A DNA stretch of 64,000 nt from Spisula solida (Eukaryota > Mollusca > Bivalvia > Venerida > Mactridae). The notes under the pieces are model-generated. The model was given only the letters and a program-made list of their open reading frames with translations. It was not told where the DNA came from and did not search any database. A program made the position numbers and the translations under genes. The stretch lies in the NCBI GenBank assembly GCA_947247005.1, contig OX365946.1, positions 45,782,734 to 45,846,733 on the forward strand. The letters run 5' to 3'. This document shows, in pieces, positions 23,539 to 35,338 of this stretch (positions are counted from its first letter, which is position 1; every line of letters begins with the position of its first letter).

Positions 23539-25020
23539 CTGAAATATATAACAATATACATCTCAATTTAATATCTTAAAACTGAAATTTCAGACTGATA
23601 AAAAATTGCAAATATTAATTTGACTAGAATTTCTTTTACATTGTCAGTAAGTGTGTTGTTAACCATAGTGTATATTTTTCCAATTTATTGACTCAGAAAA
23701 CTAAAGATAAGCATCCATTCTTAACCAGACTATTTAAGATTAAGTGCAAATCTGGTTTACAGTTAAATCTTATTTTTGCTTGTTCGTTATAGTACGTTTG
23801 TGGCAAAAACAATAATCTAAAATGAAGATTTCTCAGTATTTACTGCACCTACAAGTATGAGATTTTGCACAAGTAAATGAAATGTATCTACCTAACACAC
23901 AATTAAATCTAAGCAATATCGGACATATGTGAAAAAAGTTTTGTTCATAAGTTCTATGTAAAATATTTGTAGTTTACAATGAAAATTCATGTTAGAAGAC
24001 TCGATACACACAGCAGCCAATTTTATGGTCACGTGGCACGTCTAACGGTAGATTTACGTATTTGTAACCTATTTAATATAGCAAATACGAGGCCCGTCTG
24101 TACATCTGTACTGTCTATGTGTATCATATTTTCGGGTCTAAAAGTAAAAATGGCTTGCGTCTAACAGCCTCCTTTTCGAACTATAAAAACACGAATTTTA
24201 CAGCGTCTTCAAACGATTTTGATTGCTTAATATGAGGCATTCTTCAAACATGTTCATGAACGTCGATTTCAGACTTATCCTAAAGGTTTGGGTAGATGTA
24301 TATTACTCAATTATTTAGGACTGGTTCAGTGATAAGACAACATGTCATTGCGCACATAAACATTACAATGCGTTTATTAAGTTCTTAATTTAACATTATT
24401 ATATACGTGTATATCCATGTATAAGTATATACATGTACATAGCTTATGTAGCTTAGCGAATAAGGGTTTGGTTTTCACTGCTTTTTTGTTATATTACGTG
24501 TTTTATACATAATCTGAATAAACACAAGCGACATACCTAAAAAATCGACTTATATGGGCCTCATAAATTTCGCTTTCATCACAGCAATGTTATTCTCGCT
24601 GATTACGGATTATAACAATTAATAAAAAGACAGTTAAACATCAATGGATTACCAGATTACCTCCCTGCGTTAAAGTGTTCAAATGCAAGTAATATCAATA
24701 TACAATAAAAGATAAACTTGTTTAAATAAGTAATTAAAAATTATGAAATTTAAAATGGGAGTAGGTAGAATGTAATTATGATTCTACGTAATTTTATCAA
24801 AATCTGACGAATAGATTTTTAACCATTCAAAATTTAGACGATTTTTTTCGCTGCAAACGGGCTATACATGTGTTCAACTGAAACAAATGTTAGTGCGTGT
24901 TAATTCCATTTTTTCTGTTTAGCACTTGCTGTGGTGATGCTGATTTTGAGTCCAATCTCTAATAAAAATTTAGTTAACTAATTAAAAAATTCCACAATAC
25001 TTAAGTTGAAATTAAGATAT
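23539..25020. other. Intron w23-w24
   Basis: AT-rich, no exon recognised. The right part (about 24890 onward) is a copy of the CCTGGCCCTG inverted-repeat family (GATTTTGAGTCCAATC, later GATTGAGATGTTTTGGGAGA), split by the MITE at 25021-25170. Confidence 0.5.
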
Positions 25021-25170
25021 GGGGTGATATTCGATATTGATCTTTTTTAATTATCGAATAAGGATAGTCAATCATATTGCCTGTTACTGACCAAGAGTTT
25101 AATATGGTGTGATCTGATTGGTTGTCCTCAGTCTTAAGTCAAGTAAGATCAATACTGAATATCACCCCAG
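25021..25170. mobile_element. 150-bp MITE, copy 2
   Basis: Ends GGGGTGATATTCGATATTGA and ATACTGAATATCACCCC are inverted matches. It is inserted in an older repeat of the CCTGGCCCTG family, and its right end is 51 bases from the donor of exon w23. Confidence 0.8.
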
Positions 25171-25221
25171 GATTGAGATGTTTTGGGAGAAAGTGGCGTG
25201 ACTGTATATTGAATAGTATAC

Positions 25222-25374
25222 CTGGACATGACTGTTCATTACAAACTTTGCTCTCCTCCGTGTCTGGGCAGTATAATACGCCGGGAGCACAAAGCAGATG
25301 TCTGGTTGAGGTTCCTCCGCCACAGGTTACGCTGCATGTTGACCATAGTGACCAATACCAGCGAGATCGAGATT
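25222..25374 (-). CDS. w23: TSP1 domain exon (second)
   Basis: Phase 1-1 exon of 51 codons: SRSRWYWSLWSTCSVTCGGG, TRHLLCAPG, CPDTEESKVCNEQSCP. W-x-x-W and CSVTCGGG motifs and six cysteines are all present. Acceptor CTAAACAAC region ends TTTAG; donor GTATAC. Confidence 0.95.
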
Positions 25375-26031
25375 CTAAACAACAAATAAAGTTAATCAAT
25401 CAGTACATGTACAATCATATTAACCACCAGAAAATCTGTGGACCCAAATATACAATCTTTGTTATAAAATATCCCTAATAGTGTTCCCATCGTAGAAGCT
25501 TGAAATGTTTCAAATATACAGTTACCCAGTAATTTATCAGCCGGTCCGGGTAACATCCAATGTAGCTACTTAAAGCAGGCGATTGTTTGATATACTGGGT
25601 ACATTGTTTTATGATTAGCACAGCACTTAAAGGAAATCTTACACTTAAGTGTAATTTTATTTTCAAATTCTTTAATGGCTACAAATAGCGATAAAAGGGT
25701 AAATTACTGTATTCTCTGACCACATTTAAATGAGACTATGAGCTTACGCTGTTTGTTCAAGTCTTGACGAGTCTCAGTTAACTGTGGCGGTTTTCTAATA
25801 AAGGGTATAGTCGTTCAATATTCATTATGACACAGTTTTTATAACTTGTACTATACAAGCCAAAACTGACCATAATGTGTAGGTTTTAAAGAATAAGTAA
25901 GGATTTTGATTTGAACATATTTTAAGGTTTCTGTAAGTGCTTTGATAAAACAGTACCCTTGTGTATTCAGTATAAATATAGGCTACTAAAGACAGCAGGA
26001 AACCAGTGTACGAAGTTTAGAGGTATCATTT

Positions 26032-26748
26032 CTGTAAACCTAGAAACTATTTTGCGCGATTTAAGTTCGCGGTTTTCGCGGATGGTAGAAATTCGCGAAA
26101 GTGTCCAGAACATGAAAAACGCGAAAGTTTCTCGTTTTGAATGAAATTCAGTGAGTTTGTGCGCGGTGTAATAAGGCTGTAATAAGTCTGATAAGAATAT
26201 GTCTGTGTCCTTTCCGTGTAGTTTGTTTTTTCATAATATTGTATATAAATCGGAAATAAAATCATTTCCTCCTGTTTTGGTTTTGTTTTCTATAAATATC
26301 CATTTTATTTGCTATGTCTATATTACGCATAGCAAATTGTACTTTGATCATCTCTTATTGTCTAATTCATTTAAACTAAGTATCACAGTTTTTTGCATAA
26401 TTACATGGTCATTACAGGAACTTTAACGCAGTAATGATGCAGTTTGTGCAGTTTAGATATCATTTAGTATTACTAATATACCGTTCATCGATGTTTGATA
26501 GGGTTTAACAAAGGGACAAAGGATTAACAGAAGGTGAGAACATTGATTAAGTGGCAATTATATACTGTACAATACGTGAAAGTATGTATACATGTAATAG
26601 ATTGTACCAAAAGGGTATTTGTCACTATGCGACTTAGTTTTTGCGGAGTTCGCGGGAGACTAAAATACGCAAAAGTTTGTAGCCGCGAATATGCTGACGA
26701 TCGGTAAAACGCGGAAGTTAGTATCCGCAAAAGTAAAGTGGTTTACAG
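26032..26748. mobile_element. TA-type MITE with CTGTAAACC termini
   Basis: Left end CTGTAAACCTAGAAACTATT and right end AAAGTGGTTTACAG are inverted matches, with CG-containing blocks (TTCGCGGTTTTCGCGG) inside. A truncated left end of the same family is at about 30363-30530. The right end is followed directly by the fragment at 26751. Confidence 0.6.
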
Positions 26749-26750
26749 TA

Positions 26751-27058
26751 ATGGTTGGTCAGTTATTTTGCAATGTTGAATACCCTAGGCGAAACCACTT
26801 GTCTTAACACCTTACTAACTTAAGATTGTTTGCACAAACTAATTTCACACAATTACGGCCTTTGTTATAACAGAGCAGAAATTTACACAAAATACTTCAC
26901 CGGGACCTAGAAATCATTACGTTTTAACCAATTTTTCATTATATCCGATTTCTTTATAAGCCGATGGTAGTACAATGTACATTGAAATAAAGAAGGACGC
27001 AGTCGGGGATTTTTTTCTTTTGCTATAACCGACTTTTCGTTATAAGTGAGCTCTACTG
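26751..27058. mobile_element. Right-end fragment of the CAGTGGAACTCA mariner-like family
   Basis: Matches 10188-10494 closely (GGTCAGTTATTTTGCAATGT; AAAGAAGGACGCAGTCGGGG) and ends in GAGCTCTACTG followed by TA. Confidence 0.75.
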
Positions 27059-27174
27059 TACATTTAAATGTGATTGTATTGCCCAGCCATAATTTGAAAA
27101 TAGAAGTATTGTATTGTAAGGATATTGAAGTGGCATGAGGCTGACTTGTATAAGATAAGTACTACATGTCTTAC

Positions 27175-27399
27175 CTTCTTCACAAACATCTCCACTGAAT
27201 CTAGCAGGACATTCACATTGGAAGCCAGCCACCTCATTGATACAGGTACCAGCATTATAACAGGGGTTTGGATCACAATTATCTATCACATCCAGGCACA
27301 GGGAACCAGTGTAACCAGGGTTACATTCACATACAAAACCTGTAGATGTCTCCCTACATGTATGATCTCCACAAGGGTTGGCAGAACATGGAAAGGCAA
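27175..27399 (-). CDS. w22: EGF pair exon (second)
   Basis: Phase 1-1 exon of 75 codons: PCSANPCGDHTC, FVCECNPGYTGSLC, then VIDNCDPNPCYNAGTC, FQCECPARFSGDVC. The second EGF has a D-N start and an aromatic-containing C-x-C segment, the nearest in this gene to a calcium-binding EGF. Confidence 0.95.
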
Positions 27400-27459
27400 C
27401 TGAAATAAAATAATGTCAGTTATAAAATTTGATCTCAAACCATTAAATCATTTACCGGT

Positions 27460-27745
27460 AAACATCATTTTACTTTGACAAGATAAAGCATTAAAACATC
27501 ATCTCACTTTGACACGATAAAGCATTAAAACATCATCTTACTTTGACACGATAAAGCATTAAAACATCATCTTACTTTGACGAGATAAACCATTAAAACA
27601 TCATTTTACTTTGACAAGATAAACCATTAAAACATTATCTTACTTTAACAAGATGAACCATTAAAACATCATCTTACTTGGACAAGATAAACCATTAAAA
27701 CATCATCTTATATTGACAAGATAAACCATTTAAACATCATCTTAC
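27460..27745. repeat. 34-bp donor-junction minisatellite of TSP1 exon w21, about 8-9 units
   Basis: Continuous with the 3' end of exon w21. On the minus strand each unit has TATCTTGTCAAA, the last 12 exon bases, then donor GTAAGATGATGTTTTAATG. One or two copies have a damaged donor (CACTTTGA or TATTGACA in place of TTACTTTGA). Readthrough past the true donor hits TAA after five codons. Confidence 0.9.
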
Positions 27746-27916
27746 TTTGACAAGATACAACATTACAATCCTCCTCCTCTTGTATATCCCCACTACACGG
27801 TATTCCATGATCTGTAGGTGCAGGGTTGTCACAAACTCGCGTATGCTGTCTTACACCGACGTCACATGACTTGGAACATGTTCCCCAGTTAGACCAATCT
27901 CCCCATCCACCAATAA
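27746..27916 (-). CDS. w21: TSP1 domain exon (first)
   Basis: Phase 1-1 exon of 57 codons: GGWGDWSNWGTCSKSCDVG, VRQHTRVCDNPAPTDHG, CSGDIQEEEDCN, ending VVSCQ. The W-x-x-W-x-x-W ladder, CSKSC motif and six cysteines fit TSP1. Acceptor TTATTACAG; donor GTAAGATG, which is the copy repeated in the adjoining array. Confidence 0.95.
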
Positions 27917-27973
27917 CTGTAATAAAATGTCACGGTCTGAACCTGTCCACAGTATGAGTGAGGGAGTGTGTAG

Positions 27974-28048
27974 GCAGCCGGCTAGCTCAGTCGGTAGAGC
28001 ATTCTATGTAAGCGAAGGGTCCCGGGTTCAAGCCCCGGTCTGGTTGCA
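27974..28048 (+). tRNA. tRNA-like sequence, probably a pseudogene or SINE head
   Basis: GGCTAGCTCAGTCGGTAGAG matches the D-arm and A box of animal tRNA-Lys genes, and GGGTTCAAGCCCCGG makes a good T arm and B box. The anticodon arm does not pair, and the acceptor stem pairs only with wobbles, so it is unlikely to be a functional tRNA. No repeated body like that of the other SINE is visible. Confidence 0.5.
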
Positions 28049-28352
28049 CATTTTTCTCACCCTGTGACATTATCATAGGAATAATAATTTTACAGCTGAA
28101 TTTTTACACATAATATCAAAACACAGGAACTTTTTCTTAGTAGGTCCAATTGGCTATTTATTCCCAGGAAGGGATCTTAAGATAACAACATTTTTGCCAA
28201 AATTCAAAGGGGGGGGCTTTGTAGACCTTCAGTCCTTGCATGTACACAAATGATTTCCAAATCTGATCTAAATGAACCTAACATTAGGTTAAGAAGTTGA
28301 TAACACCACAGATTATGCCTGTGTTAGTACAGTAAGTACAATATACATTCTG

Positions 28353-29060
28353 TATGTTTGTATATACACATATCTGGTATGCCAGATTGTCAGATTGTAT
28401 GTTTGTATATACACATATCTGGTATGCCAGATTGTCAGATTGTATGTTTGTATATACACATATCTGGTATGTCAGATTGTATGTTTGTATATACACATAC
28501 CTGGTATGCCAGATTGTCAGATTGTATGTTTGTATACACACATATCTGGTATGCCAGATTGTCAATTGTATGTTTGTATATACACATATCTGGTATGCCA
28601 GATTGTCAGATTGTATGTTTGTATATACACATATCTAGTATGCCAGATTGTCAGATTGTATGTTTGTGTATACACATATCTACTATGCCAGATTGTCAGA
28701 TTGTATGTTTGTATATACACATATCTGGTATGCCAGATTGTCAGATTGTATGTTTGTATATACACATATCTACTATGCCAGATTGTCAGATTGTATGTTT
28801 GTATATACACATATCTGGTATGCCAGATTGTCAGATTGTATGTTTGTGTATACACATATCTACTATGCCAGATTGTCAGATTGTATGTTTGTATATACAC
28901 ATATCTGGTATGCCAGATTGTCAGATTGTATGTTTGTATATACACATATCTACTATGCCAGATTGTCAGATTGTATGTTTGTATATACACATATCTACTA
29001 TGCCAGATTGTCAGATTGTATGTTTGTATATACACATATCTAGTATGCCAGATTGTCACA
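28353..29060. repeat. 45-bp minisatellite, about 15-16 units
   Basis: Units contain TGTATGTTTGTATATACACA and ATCTGGTATGCCAGATTGTC. ATCTGG and CCAGAT flank TATG, so each unit can form a hairpin; GTATATAC is also palindromic. The unit is three codons times five and lacks stops in several frames on both strands, which produces long spurious reading frames. Confidence 0.95.
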
Positions 29061-29249
29061 ACAACAAACACAGAAATATAAGATTTAAACATCAATAGTC
29101 TTCTTCAGATTACATCATAGTTATTATATGAATAAATAATATGAATAAATAATATGAATAAATAGGGAACTGAACCAGCTATTTTCGTTCGTTTTTTGTC
29201 AAATATCTTATGATACTGTTTTTTTCATGACTTTATTTTGTATACATAC

Positions 29250-29483
29250 CTGGGGGAGTCTTACAAAACTTTCCTTTATATCCAAGTGGGCATGTACATG
29301 TATAACTGGTTTCAAGGCTTACACAGGTAGCTCCATTTGTACAATCATTCTGCTCACAAAAATCAGGAGGAATATCGCATGTTGACCCGGTATATCCATC
29401 AGAGCATATACAAACATATCCATCAATGGTTGGGGTACATAAATGCCTTAAGCCACAAGGTGAATCTTCACAGTGGTTGATAG
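29250..29483 (-). CDS. w20: EGF pair exon (first)
   Basis: Phase 1-1 exon of 78 codons: HCEDSPCGLRHLC, YVCICSDGYTGSTC, then FCEQNDCTNGATC, YTCTCPLGYKGKFC. Twelve cysteines. First member of the four EGF-pair/TSP1 cassettes, directly after the laminin-G/pentraxin-like domain, as EGFs flank the pentraxin domain in SVEP1. Confidence 0.95.
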
Positions 29484-30161
29484 CTGAAATATCATAAAAC
29501 ATGACTTTATGCTGCTTCATGGTTATAACATTTCAGTGATTCTATATAACTTTTTCAGAATTTGTTTGACACCTAAAATTAGGATTTTGTAGCAGTTTGG
29601 TTTGGTCATTGTTACCTATATGCTTGTGGTCTACGTTTTCCTGTTCAGTGCTACCTTTACTGTCCGAATTTTCATTATCTTTTTCAATATTCAGACATTT
29701 GATGAAACAGAAGTCAATGGCACATTCTGCAGCATTACTTACACAAAGCTTTCAATGGAACTCTGTTGAGAGCCATTGCAGTTTGCTTTTTAGTCATGAC
29801 AATTTCTAATGTATGTCATCATACTTAATTGTATAGCATTACAGATTAATTGCAAGATTACCAAAGTACAATGACAAAAATGCGAAACTACCTTGACCCA
29901 AACATGAAAGACTGATAAACACACAATATCATTCTATATTGGTCAGTGCATTGTTAGGTACACCATACTGGATTGACCATAATTTTTTCCAGTGTAAAAG
30001 CACACCATAAATCTATACAATATATGTTTTTACTATATTATAATCCATTTAATATGAGTTTCTATTGTTATTCAGTAAAGCTTATATCTACACGGTAACA
30101 ATAGTATTATAGAATATAGTGGAGCAATTTTAAGATACTTGTAAATAATTAATGATCTTAC

Positions 30162-30332
30162 CTATACATGTTGGTGCGTTTGCCTCAATACCTTCATACC
30201 TATGTATCAAGTCATCTGATGTGAGAATGGCGTCATTGAACTCATTATAACATGATGTTTGATAATTGTTGATTATCTCTGCTGTTAGTTGTCTAGGAAT
30301 TATAGCATATGAGCTGACTAGGATGCTTGTAT
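30162..30332 (-). CDS. w19: end of laminin-G/pentraxin-like domain
   Basis: Phase 1-1 exon of 57 codons: TSILVSSYAIIPRQLTAEI, YQTSCYNEFNDAIL, HRYEGIEANAPTC. It has two cysteines; the residues before the first are a plausible last strand. Assignment to the laminin-G/pentraxin unit rests on position and on w18; it could be a separate linker. Confidence 0.75.
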
Positions 30333-30759
30333 CTGAAAACAGTGAGACAATTAATTGACGATACTGTAAACCAAGAAATTATTTCGCTCAATTTAATTTC
30401 GTTGAGTTCGCAAGTGGTATATTTTATTTAAGTGCTAAAACATTTATATGGACATTGCATAACCTTAAAAAAGATCAGCAAAACTCACAAATGTTAATAT
30501 TTGCAAAAGAAAATCAGTTTCTTTGGAAGAGATAACAGGCAGATTGTAGCGCTTTTTTTAGGAATTGAACAGTTAAGGAGAATATATGAGTCATGCCTTG
30601 TCTATGACCAGGTGCAGACATAATGTAAAGCAAACAAAGTGATTACTATAGGGCACCACAAGGAGTTTATTCAATGTGATAGTATAAGATGTTATACTAG
30701 TATTTTGTCCCCTGAGGTCATTTAACGTAGTTAAGTTTTGTCCCCTGAGGTCATTTAAC

Positions 30760-31290
30760 GTAATTGTAAGTCCGGTTTTTGACCGGAGGGGACTATTGGT
30801 TTACCATCAGTCCGTCAGTTTTGGTTCTGACGGGAATTGTGGTTGCTATGGCAACAGACACATTGAATATGACTTTAAACCGGTAGGGGACTTCTGTATT
30901 GCTTGCAATTCTTAATGACTTGTTCATTACGTCATATCTCGATTTGTTCAATTATGTCATTTTGAAAGTAGGTCATCCGACTATACAGGCCTTTCAACGT
31001 TTTAATACTGTTATTTTACTTTTGAGACTAAAGGCTGCTAAAACTATGAAGTTCAGCAGTTTTACTGTTGTATCTAGGTCATTCAGCGTAGGTATTCCGC
31101 CTTTTGTTTGCTGAATCTTTTCTTTTGGGTCATTCAGCTAGTTATAATTTATTATACTTTTCGACAGCTTGGACTTGCGGATCTGCGCTTGTTTAGTTGG
31201 GCATTGTGCTTTGTGTGTTTTTAATGTTTTCTGTGCTCGGCTGGTTAAGTTGAGTGCTGCCTTCCCTGTCTGACTTAATATAATCTTTTT
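30760..31290. mobile_element. Family E repeat end plus dispersed repeat, intron w18-w19
   Basis: GTCCGGTTTTTGACCGGAGG, TCCGTCAG and GTTGCTATGGCAACAGACAC recur, inverted, at 52895-53125. The part at 31215-31275 (TGAGTGCTGCCTTCCCTGTC) is the inverted dispersed repeat seen at 15600. The boundary is approximate. From 31300 to 31900 I see nothing coding. Confidence 0.5.
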
Positions 31291-31899
31291 CATTTACATT
31301 TAACAATGAACAGAGGATAGCTTTATGGTTAGATAGACTTTCTTCCATGCAAGAACAATGGCAACCATCATCTGTTCCTTACTACCTTACATCGCATCAG
31401 CAGGTGTATTTTCTGGATTAATGCTCTGTGTTTATTCCTGATGTTCGTAGCATGGGAAATATTTTTGCTGTTAAAGGGGCCATACAACATGTGCTGTCAT
31501 AGTCCCGTGATTAGTACATGATTTCTAACTCCACAATCCAGATTCTATTCATTTAGGCAGTAGGTCATACCCTTCCACAACAATGTCGCTGATTCCTTGT
31601 GGAAGGGTAACAAGTTAGTACTGGTTAGGACACAGTCCATGAAAACTGGTTAGGTGATTTTTCCATTTGATTAGTTTAAAAATGGCTGACCACAATGCCT
31701 ATATAATGTAGGGAAGAACTTTTGTTTGTGTGTTTTGAAAAAGGCTCAGGCCGAATCGTCGATAAATAAAGAGTTAAACCATGAGTGGTTTTTATTAACA
31801 ATTCCCTATGGAATAATATCAGAGTTGTAAAATTGTTGATAAACGGCATTGAACTGAAATGAACAAGCAACCTGTTCTGTGATTAAATTGGTTAATGAT

Positions 31900-32190
31900 A
31901 ACAAGAGCAGTTTGTAAAACATGTATACCTTCCATGGCAGCCTAATAGTCAGAAATGGTAAAGGTCACAGTGACCTTGAAGTTTGACCTACTGACCACAA
32001 AATCAATAGGGGCCATCTACTGATGAAGACTAACCTCCATGAAAAGTTTGAAGATCCTAGGGCAAAGCATTCTTGAGTTATTGAATGGAAACCATTTGGT
32101 CTACCGATGAACTGACTGACTGATGGACTGACAGACTGTGCGAAGCAATATACCCTCTCTTCAAGGAGGGGGGGGGGGGCATAATAAACT
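31900..32190. repeat. Family F repeat element ending in a poly-G run
   Basis: AACAAGAGCAGTTTG start, GGTCACAGTGACCTTGAAG, GACTGACTGACTGATGGACT-type tail and a run of about 12 G before GCATAATAA. It has the same style of ends as families A-E; single copy here. Confidence 0.45.
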
Positions 32191-32247
32191 TAACAAATGA
32201 AATGAGCCCCTCTCTCTCTGGATATTAATGTCAAAACACAAATATAC

Positions 32248-32438
32248 CTGCATGACTGGAGTTAGTAGTAAAACCAAGTAGAATGTCACTATTATCTGGA
32301 AGCTGTATCATAGATGGTTCAGTGTCAGACTCTATCAGATCTCCATTGATAAACAAAGAATAACCACTGTTGTGAACAGATACAGAAACATGTGTCCACA
32401 TGTTACAATAAGGGCTATAATCCATGACACTGTTGCCA
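32248..32438 (-). CDS. w18: core of laminin-G/pentraxin-like domain
   Basis: The exon enters in phase 2 and leaves in phase 1. It reads CNMWTHVSVSVHNSGYSLFI, NGDLIESDTEP and NSDILLGFTTN. W-T-H-V-x-V-x followed by a strand, x-L-F-I-N-G, is the hallmark of concanavalin-like laminin-G and pentraxin folds. The calcium-site acidic residues of classical pentraxins are not obvious. The phase 2 junction is one of two in the reconstructed gene. Confidence 0.85.
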
Positions 32439-32856
32439 CTAAAATATAAAATGAAAAATGTATAGCATGGATAGTTTGACTTGTTCCTGACCTTTATGCA
32501 TGGATCAATTACGAGATTCTTGCGTTGAATATATAAATTTCCACAAGCAAATCGTGCAATATCGGCCTTAAAAATTTGTGTTGGTATTACACCTCAAGCG
32601 TTTTTGGGTTACATCCCACTTATGAAACATACAACTGCTATTATAAACAGCAATAAATTATGCTAATCATTATTTTTAACACAACAACACAAAGTCATGC
32701 TGATAATTAAACATTGCTGTAAAGTTTGATGATTGTAGCTATTGGAATATGACATTGTGTTTTACAATAATGTACATTAAACTTTGTAGATGCCTGATCA
32801 CCTAACTTAAAGGCTTAAGATAAATAAGAAAGGTTTTCTGCCCTTAGATCACTTAC

Positions 32857-33028
32857 TTGATCAAGATATAGTCTGAGATTTCAATTGTCAGCACAGATGT
32901 AGCAAATTCAGTCACTATTTGTGATGCACAGTCTTTTAAAATCCATAATAAAGTTGTGATTTCATCTATTGGAATTGCTGTTTGGTGAATTTCAACAATT
33001 TGATCTCCAGATAATGTGACATCATAAC
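32857..33028 (-). CDS. w17: start of laminin-G/pentraxin-like domain
   Basis: The exon enters in phase 1 and leaves in phase 2. It reads YDVTLSGDQIVEIHQTAI, TLLWILKDCASQIV, VLTIEISDYILI. The pattern of short strands (EISDYILI then NGNSV in w18) fits the first half of a laminin-G sandwich. It contains no methionine codon, so it is easily missed. Confidence 0.8.
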
Positions 33029-33173
33029 CTGAAAAAATATTGTTTATTAAATGAACAAAGATGATTAGGTAACTATATATGCTCAGACAGCTTTTAAGAA
33101 ACTAATTCCTGTCCGTGTTTGTCAAGCTTGAGTCTACAAAGTAGAGATTTCACTTTGTTTAAAAAACAAACAA

Positions 33174-35060
33174 ACAAGACTGCGTTCAGTAAACGCTTAT
33201 GCCCCCGTGGAAGCCTTGTCCATAAAAACGTCAATCAGGGCCCATAATTCTGTTAAAATGTTAAATAGGGTTACATGGCTTTGTCAGTATAAGGGGCTTA
33301 TGATGGTAAACAAGTATGTCAATTTTGAAGACAACACCTTGATGCAAGACGAAATTTGGGTTAACAAGAATTGGACGCTTAATAAGTCTAAGTCCAAAAT
33401 AAGTTCAATAAGAAGGTCAAAATGAGGTTAGGTGATATAGGCGTGAGGAGAGTATTCATATACAACATCCAGGCAAGTATTACCGGTAATGCTTTGTAGA
33501 AAGCCATAATGATGCTAGAAGAAACGGTCAATTTGGGTTAACCAAGCAAGAATTTGGCCCTTCAATAAGTCTAAGCCCAAAATTAGGTCAAGGTGAAGGT
33601 CAAAATGGGGTTATGTGATACAGGCGTGTGGAGAGTGTTCATATACAACATCAGAATGTGAATGGTAAAACCGTTCATCGGTAGATATTTCGAACTGAGA
33701 ACGAAAAATATTGGATATCTTCCAAGGGGCATAACTGTGTGAATTATCTGCGAACCGGAACGTGTCGATGATTTGCGCATCTCCACTTGGTAGTGAAGCT
33801 AACCATGAAGTTTCGTTAAAATCTTAGCAGTGGTTCTTGAGAAATATTGCGCACAAGAATTTAGTATATAGTTATAGCGCGATCTTCCAAGAGGCATAAC
33901 TGTGTGAATAATCAGCGAACCCGAACGTGCTGACGATATGTGCATCTCCACTTGGTAGTGAAGCTATCCATGACGTTTTGTTAAAATCAGAGCAGTGGTT
34001 CTTGAGAAATATTGCGGACAATAATTTAGAATATAGTTATAGCGCGATCTTCCAAGAGGCATAACTGTGTGAATAATCAGCGAACCGGAACGTGCTGACG
34101 ATATCCACATCTCCACTTGGTAGTGAAGCTATCCATGAAGTTTCGTTAAAATGTTAGCAGTGGTTCTTGAGAAATATTGCGGACAAGAATTTAGTATATA
34201 GTTATAGTGCGATCTTCCAAGGGGCAAAACTGTGTGAACAATCAGCGAACCCGAACGTGCTGACGATATGTGCATCTCCACTTGGTAGTGAAGCTATCCA
34301 TGAAGTTTTGTTAAAATCAGAGCAGTGGTTCTTGAGAAATATTGTGGACAAGAATTTAGTATATAGTTATAGTGCGATCTTCCAAGGGGCATAACTGTGT
34401 GAATAATCAGCAAACTGGAACGTGCTGACGATATGCGCGTCTCCACTTGGTAGTGAAGCTATGCATGAAGTTTTATTAAAATCTGAGCAGTGGTTCTTGA
34501 GAAATAGCGTGGACAAGAATTTAGTATAGTTATAGTGCAAATCTTCCAAGGGGCATGACTGTGTGAATAATCAGCGAACCGGAATGCGCCGACAATATGC
34601 GCATCTCCACTTGGTAGTGAAGCTATCCATGAAATTTTGTTAAAATCTGATGAGTGGTTCTTGAGAAATAGCGCGGACAAGAAATTATAGTGCAAATCTT
34701 CAAAGGGGCATAACTGTGTAAATAATCAGCGAACCGGAACATGCCGAAGATATGCGCATCTCCACTTGGTAGTGAAGCTATCCATGAAGTTTGTTAAAAT
34801 CTGAGCAGTGGTTCTTGAGAAATAGCGCGGACAAGAAATTATAGTGCAAATCTTCAAATGGGCATAACTGTGTAATTAATCAGCGAACTGGAACATGCCG
34901 ACGATATGCGCATCTCCACTTGGTAGTGAAGCTATCCATGAAGTTTTGTTAAAATCTGAGCAGTGGTTCTTGAGAAATAGCACGGACAAGAATTGGGACG
35001 GACGAACGGACGGACAGGTGAATCACTATATGCCTCCCGATCTATCGATACGGGGGCATA
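33174..35060. mobile_element. Family D element with about eight 165-bp units
   Basis: Units contain CTTCCAAGGGGCATAACTGT, CATCTCCACTTGGTAGTGAA and GCAGTGGTTCTTGAGAAAT. It ends in GGACGGACGAACGGACGGAC and CTATCGATACGGGGGCATAA, the inverted form of the left end at 9257. Intronic, non-coding. Confidence 0.8.
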
Positions 35061-35066
35061 AAAAAT

Positions 35067-35262
35067 AATGCCAAGCATAGACTTTACTTGCCAGTCAGCT
35101 TTCTGCTGAAACATGGCGGTAATATGTGTGCCTCTACTCAGATTTGATCCTTTACTGAGTTGCTGAAACATTGGGGGAATATGTGTGCCTCTACTCAGAT
35201 TTGATCCATTACTGAGTCGCGAGATAAGACAAACAGTACGCTAACCATTAAGCTACGGAGGT
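35067..35262 (-). mobile_element. tRNA-derived SINE, copy 2, with internal duplication
   Basis: On the minus strand a head CTCCGTAGCTTAATGGTTAG is followed by a B-box region and GTAGAGGCACACATATT, which occurs twice about 74 bases apart, then the body CAGCAGAAAGCTGACTGGC. It matches 20764-20905 except for the duplicated segment. It abuts the end of the family D element. Confidence 0.8.
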
Positions 35263-35338
35263 AACAACAGTTGGGAAGTTCACTTTGTGATTGAGTCATT
35301 CCAAAGACAAAATTAAATATACAATATACTAGTATTAA

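Noticed and set aside
27974..28048. Functional tRNA-Lys gene
   Set aside because: A and B boxes are good but the anticodon arm does not pair and the acceptor stem relies on wobbles.
28354..29098. Long open frames on both strands, up to 246 codons
   Set aside because: They arise from a stop-free 45-bp repeat whose length is a multiple of three and are open in several frames at once; no splice or domain support.
34167..34695. Frames with repeated NLVYSYSAIFQGA or ASLPSGDAHIV
   Set aside because: Translations of the 165-bp units of the family D element, on both strands.
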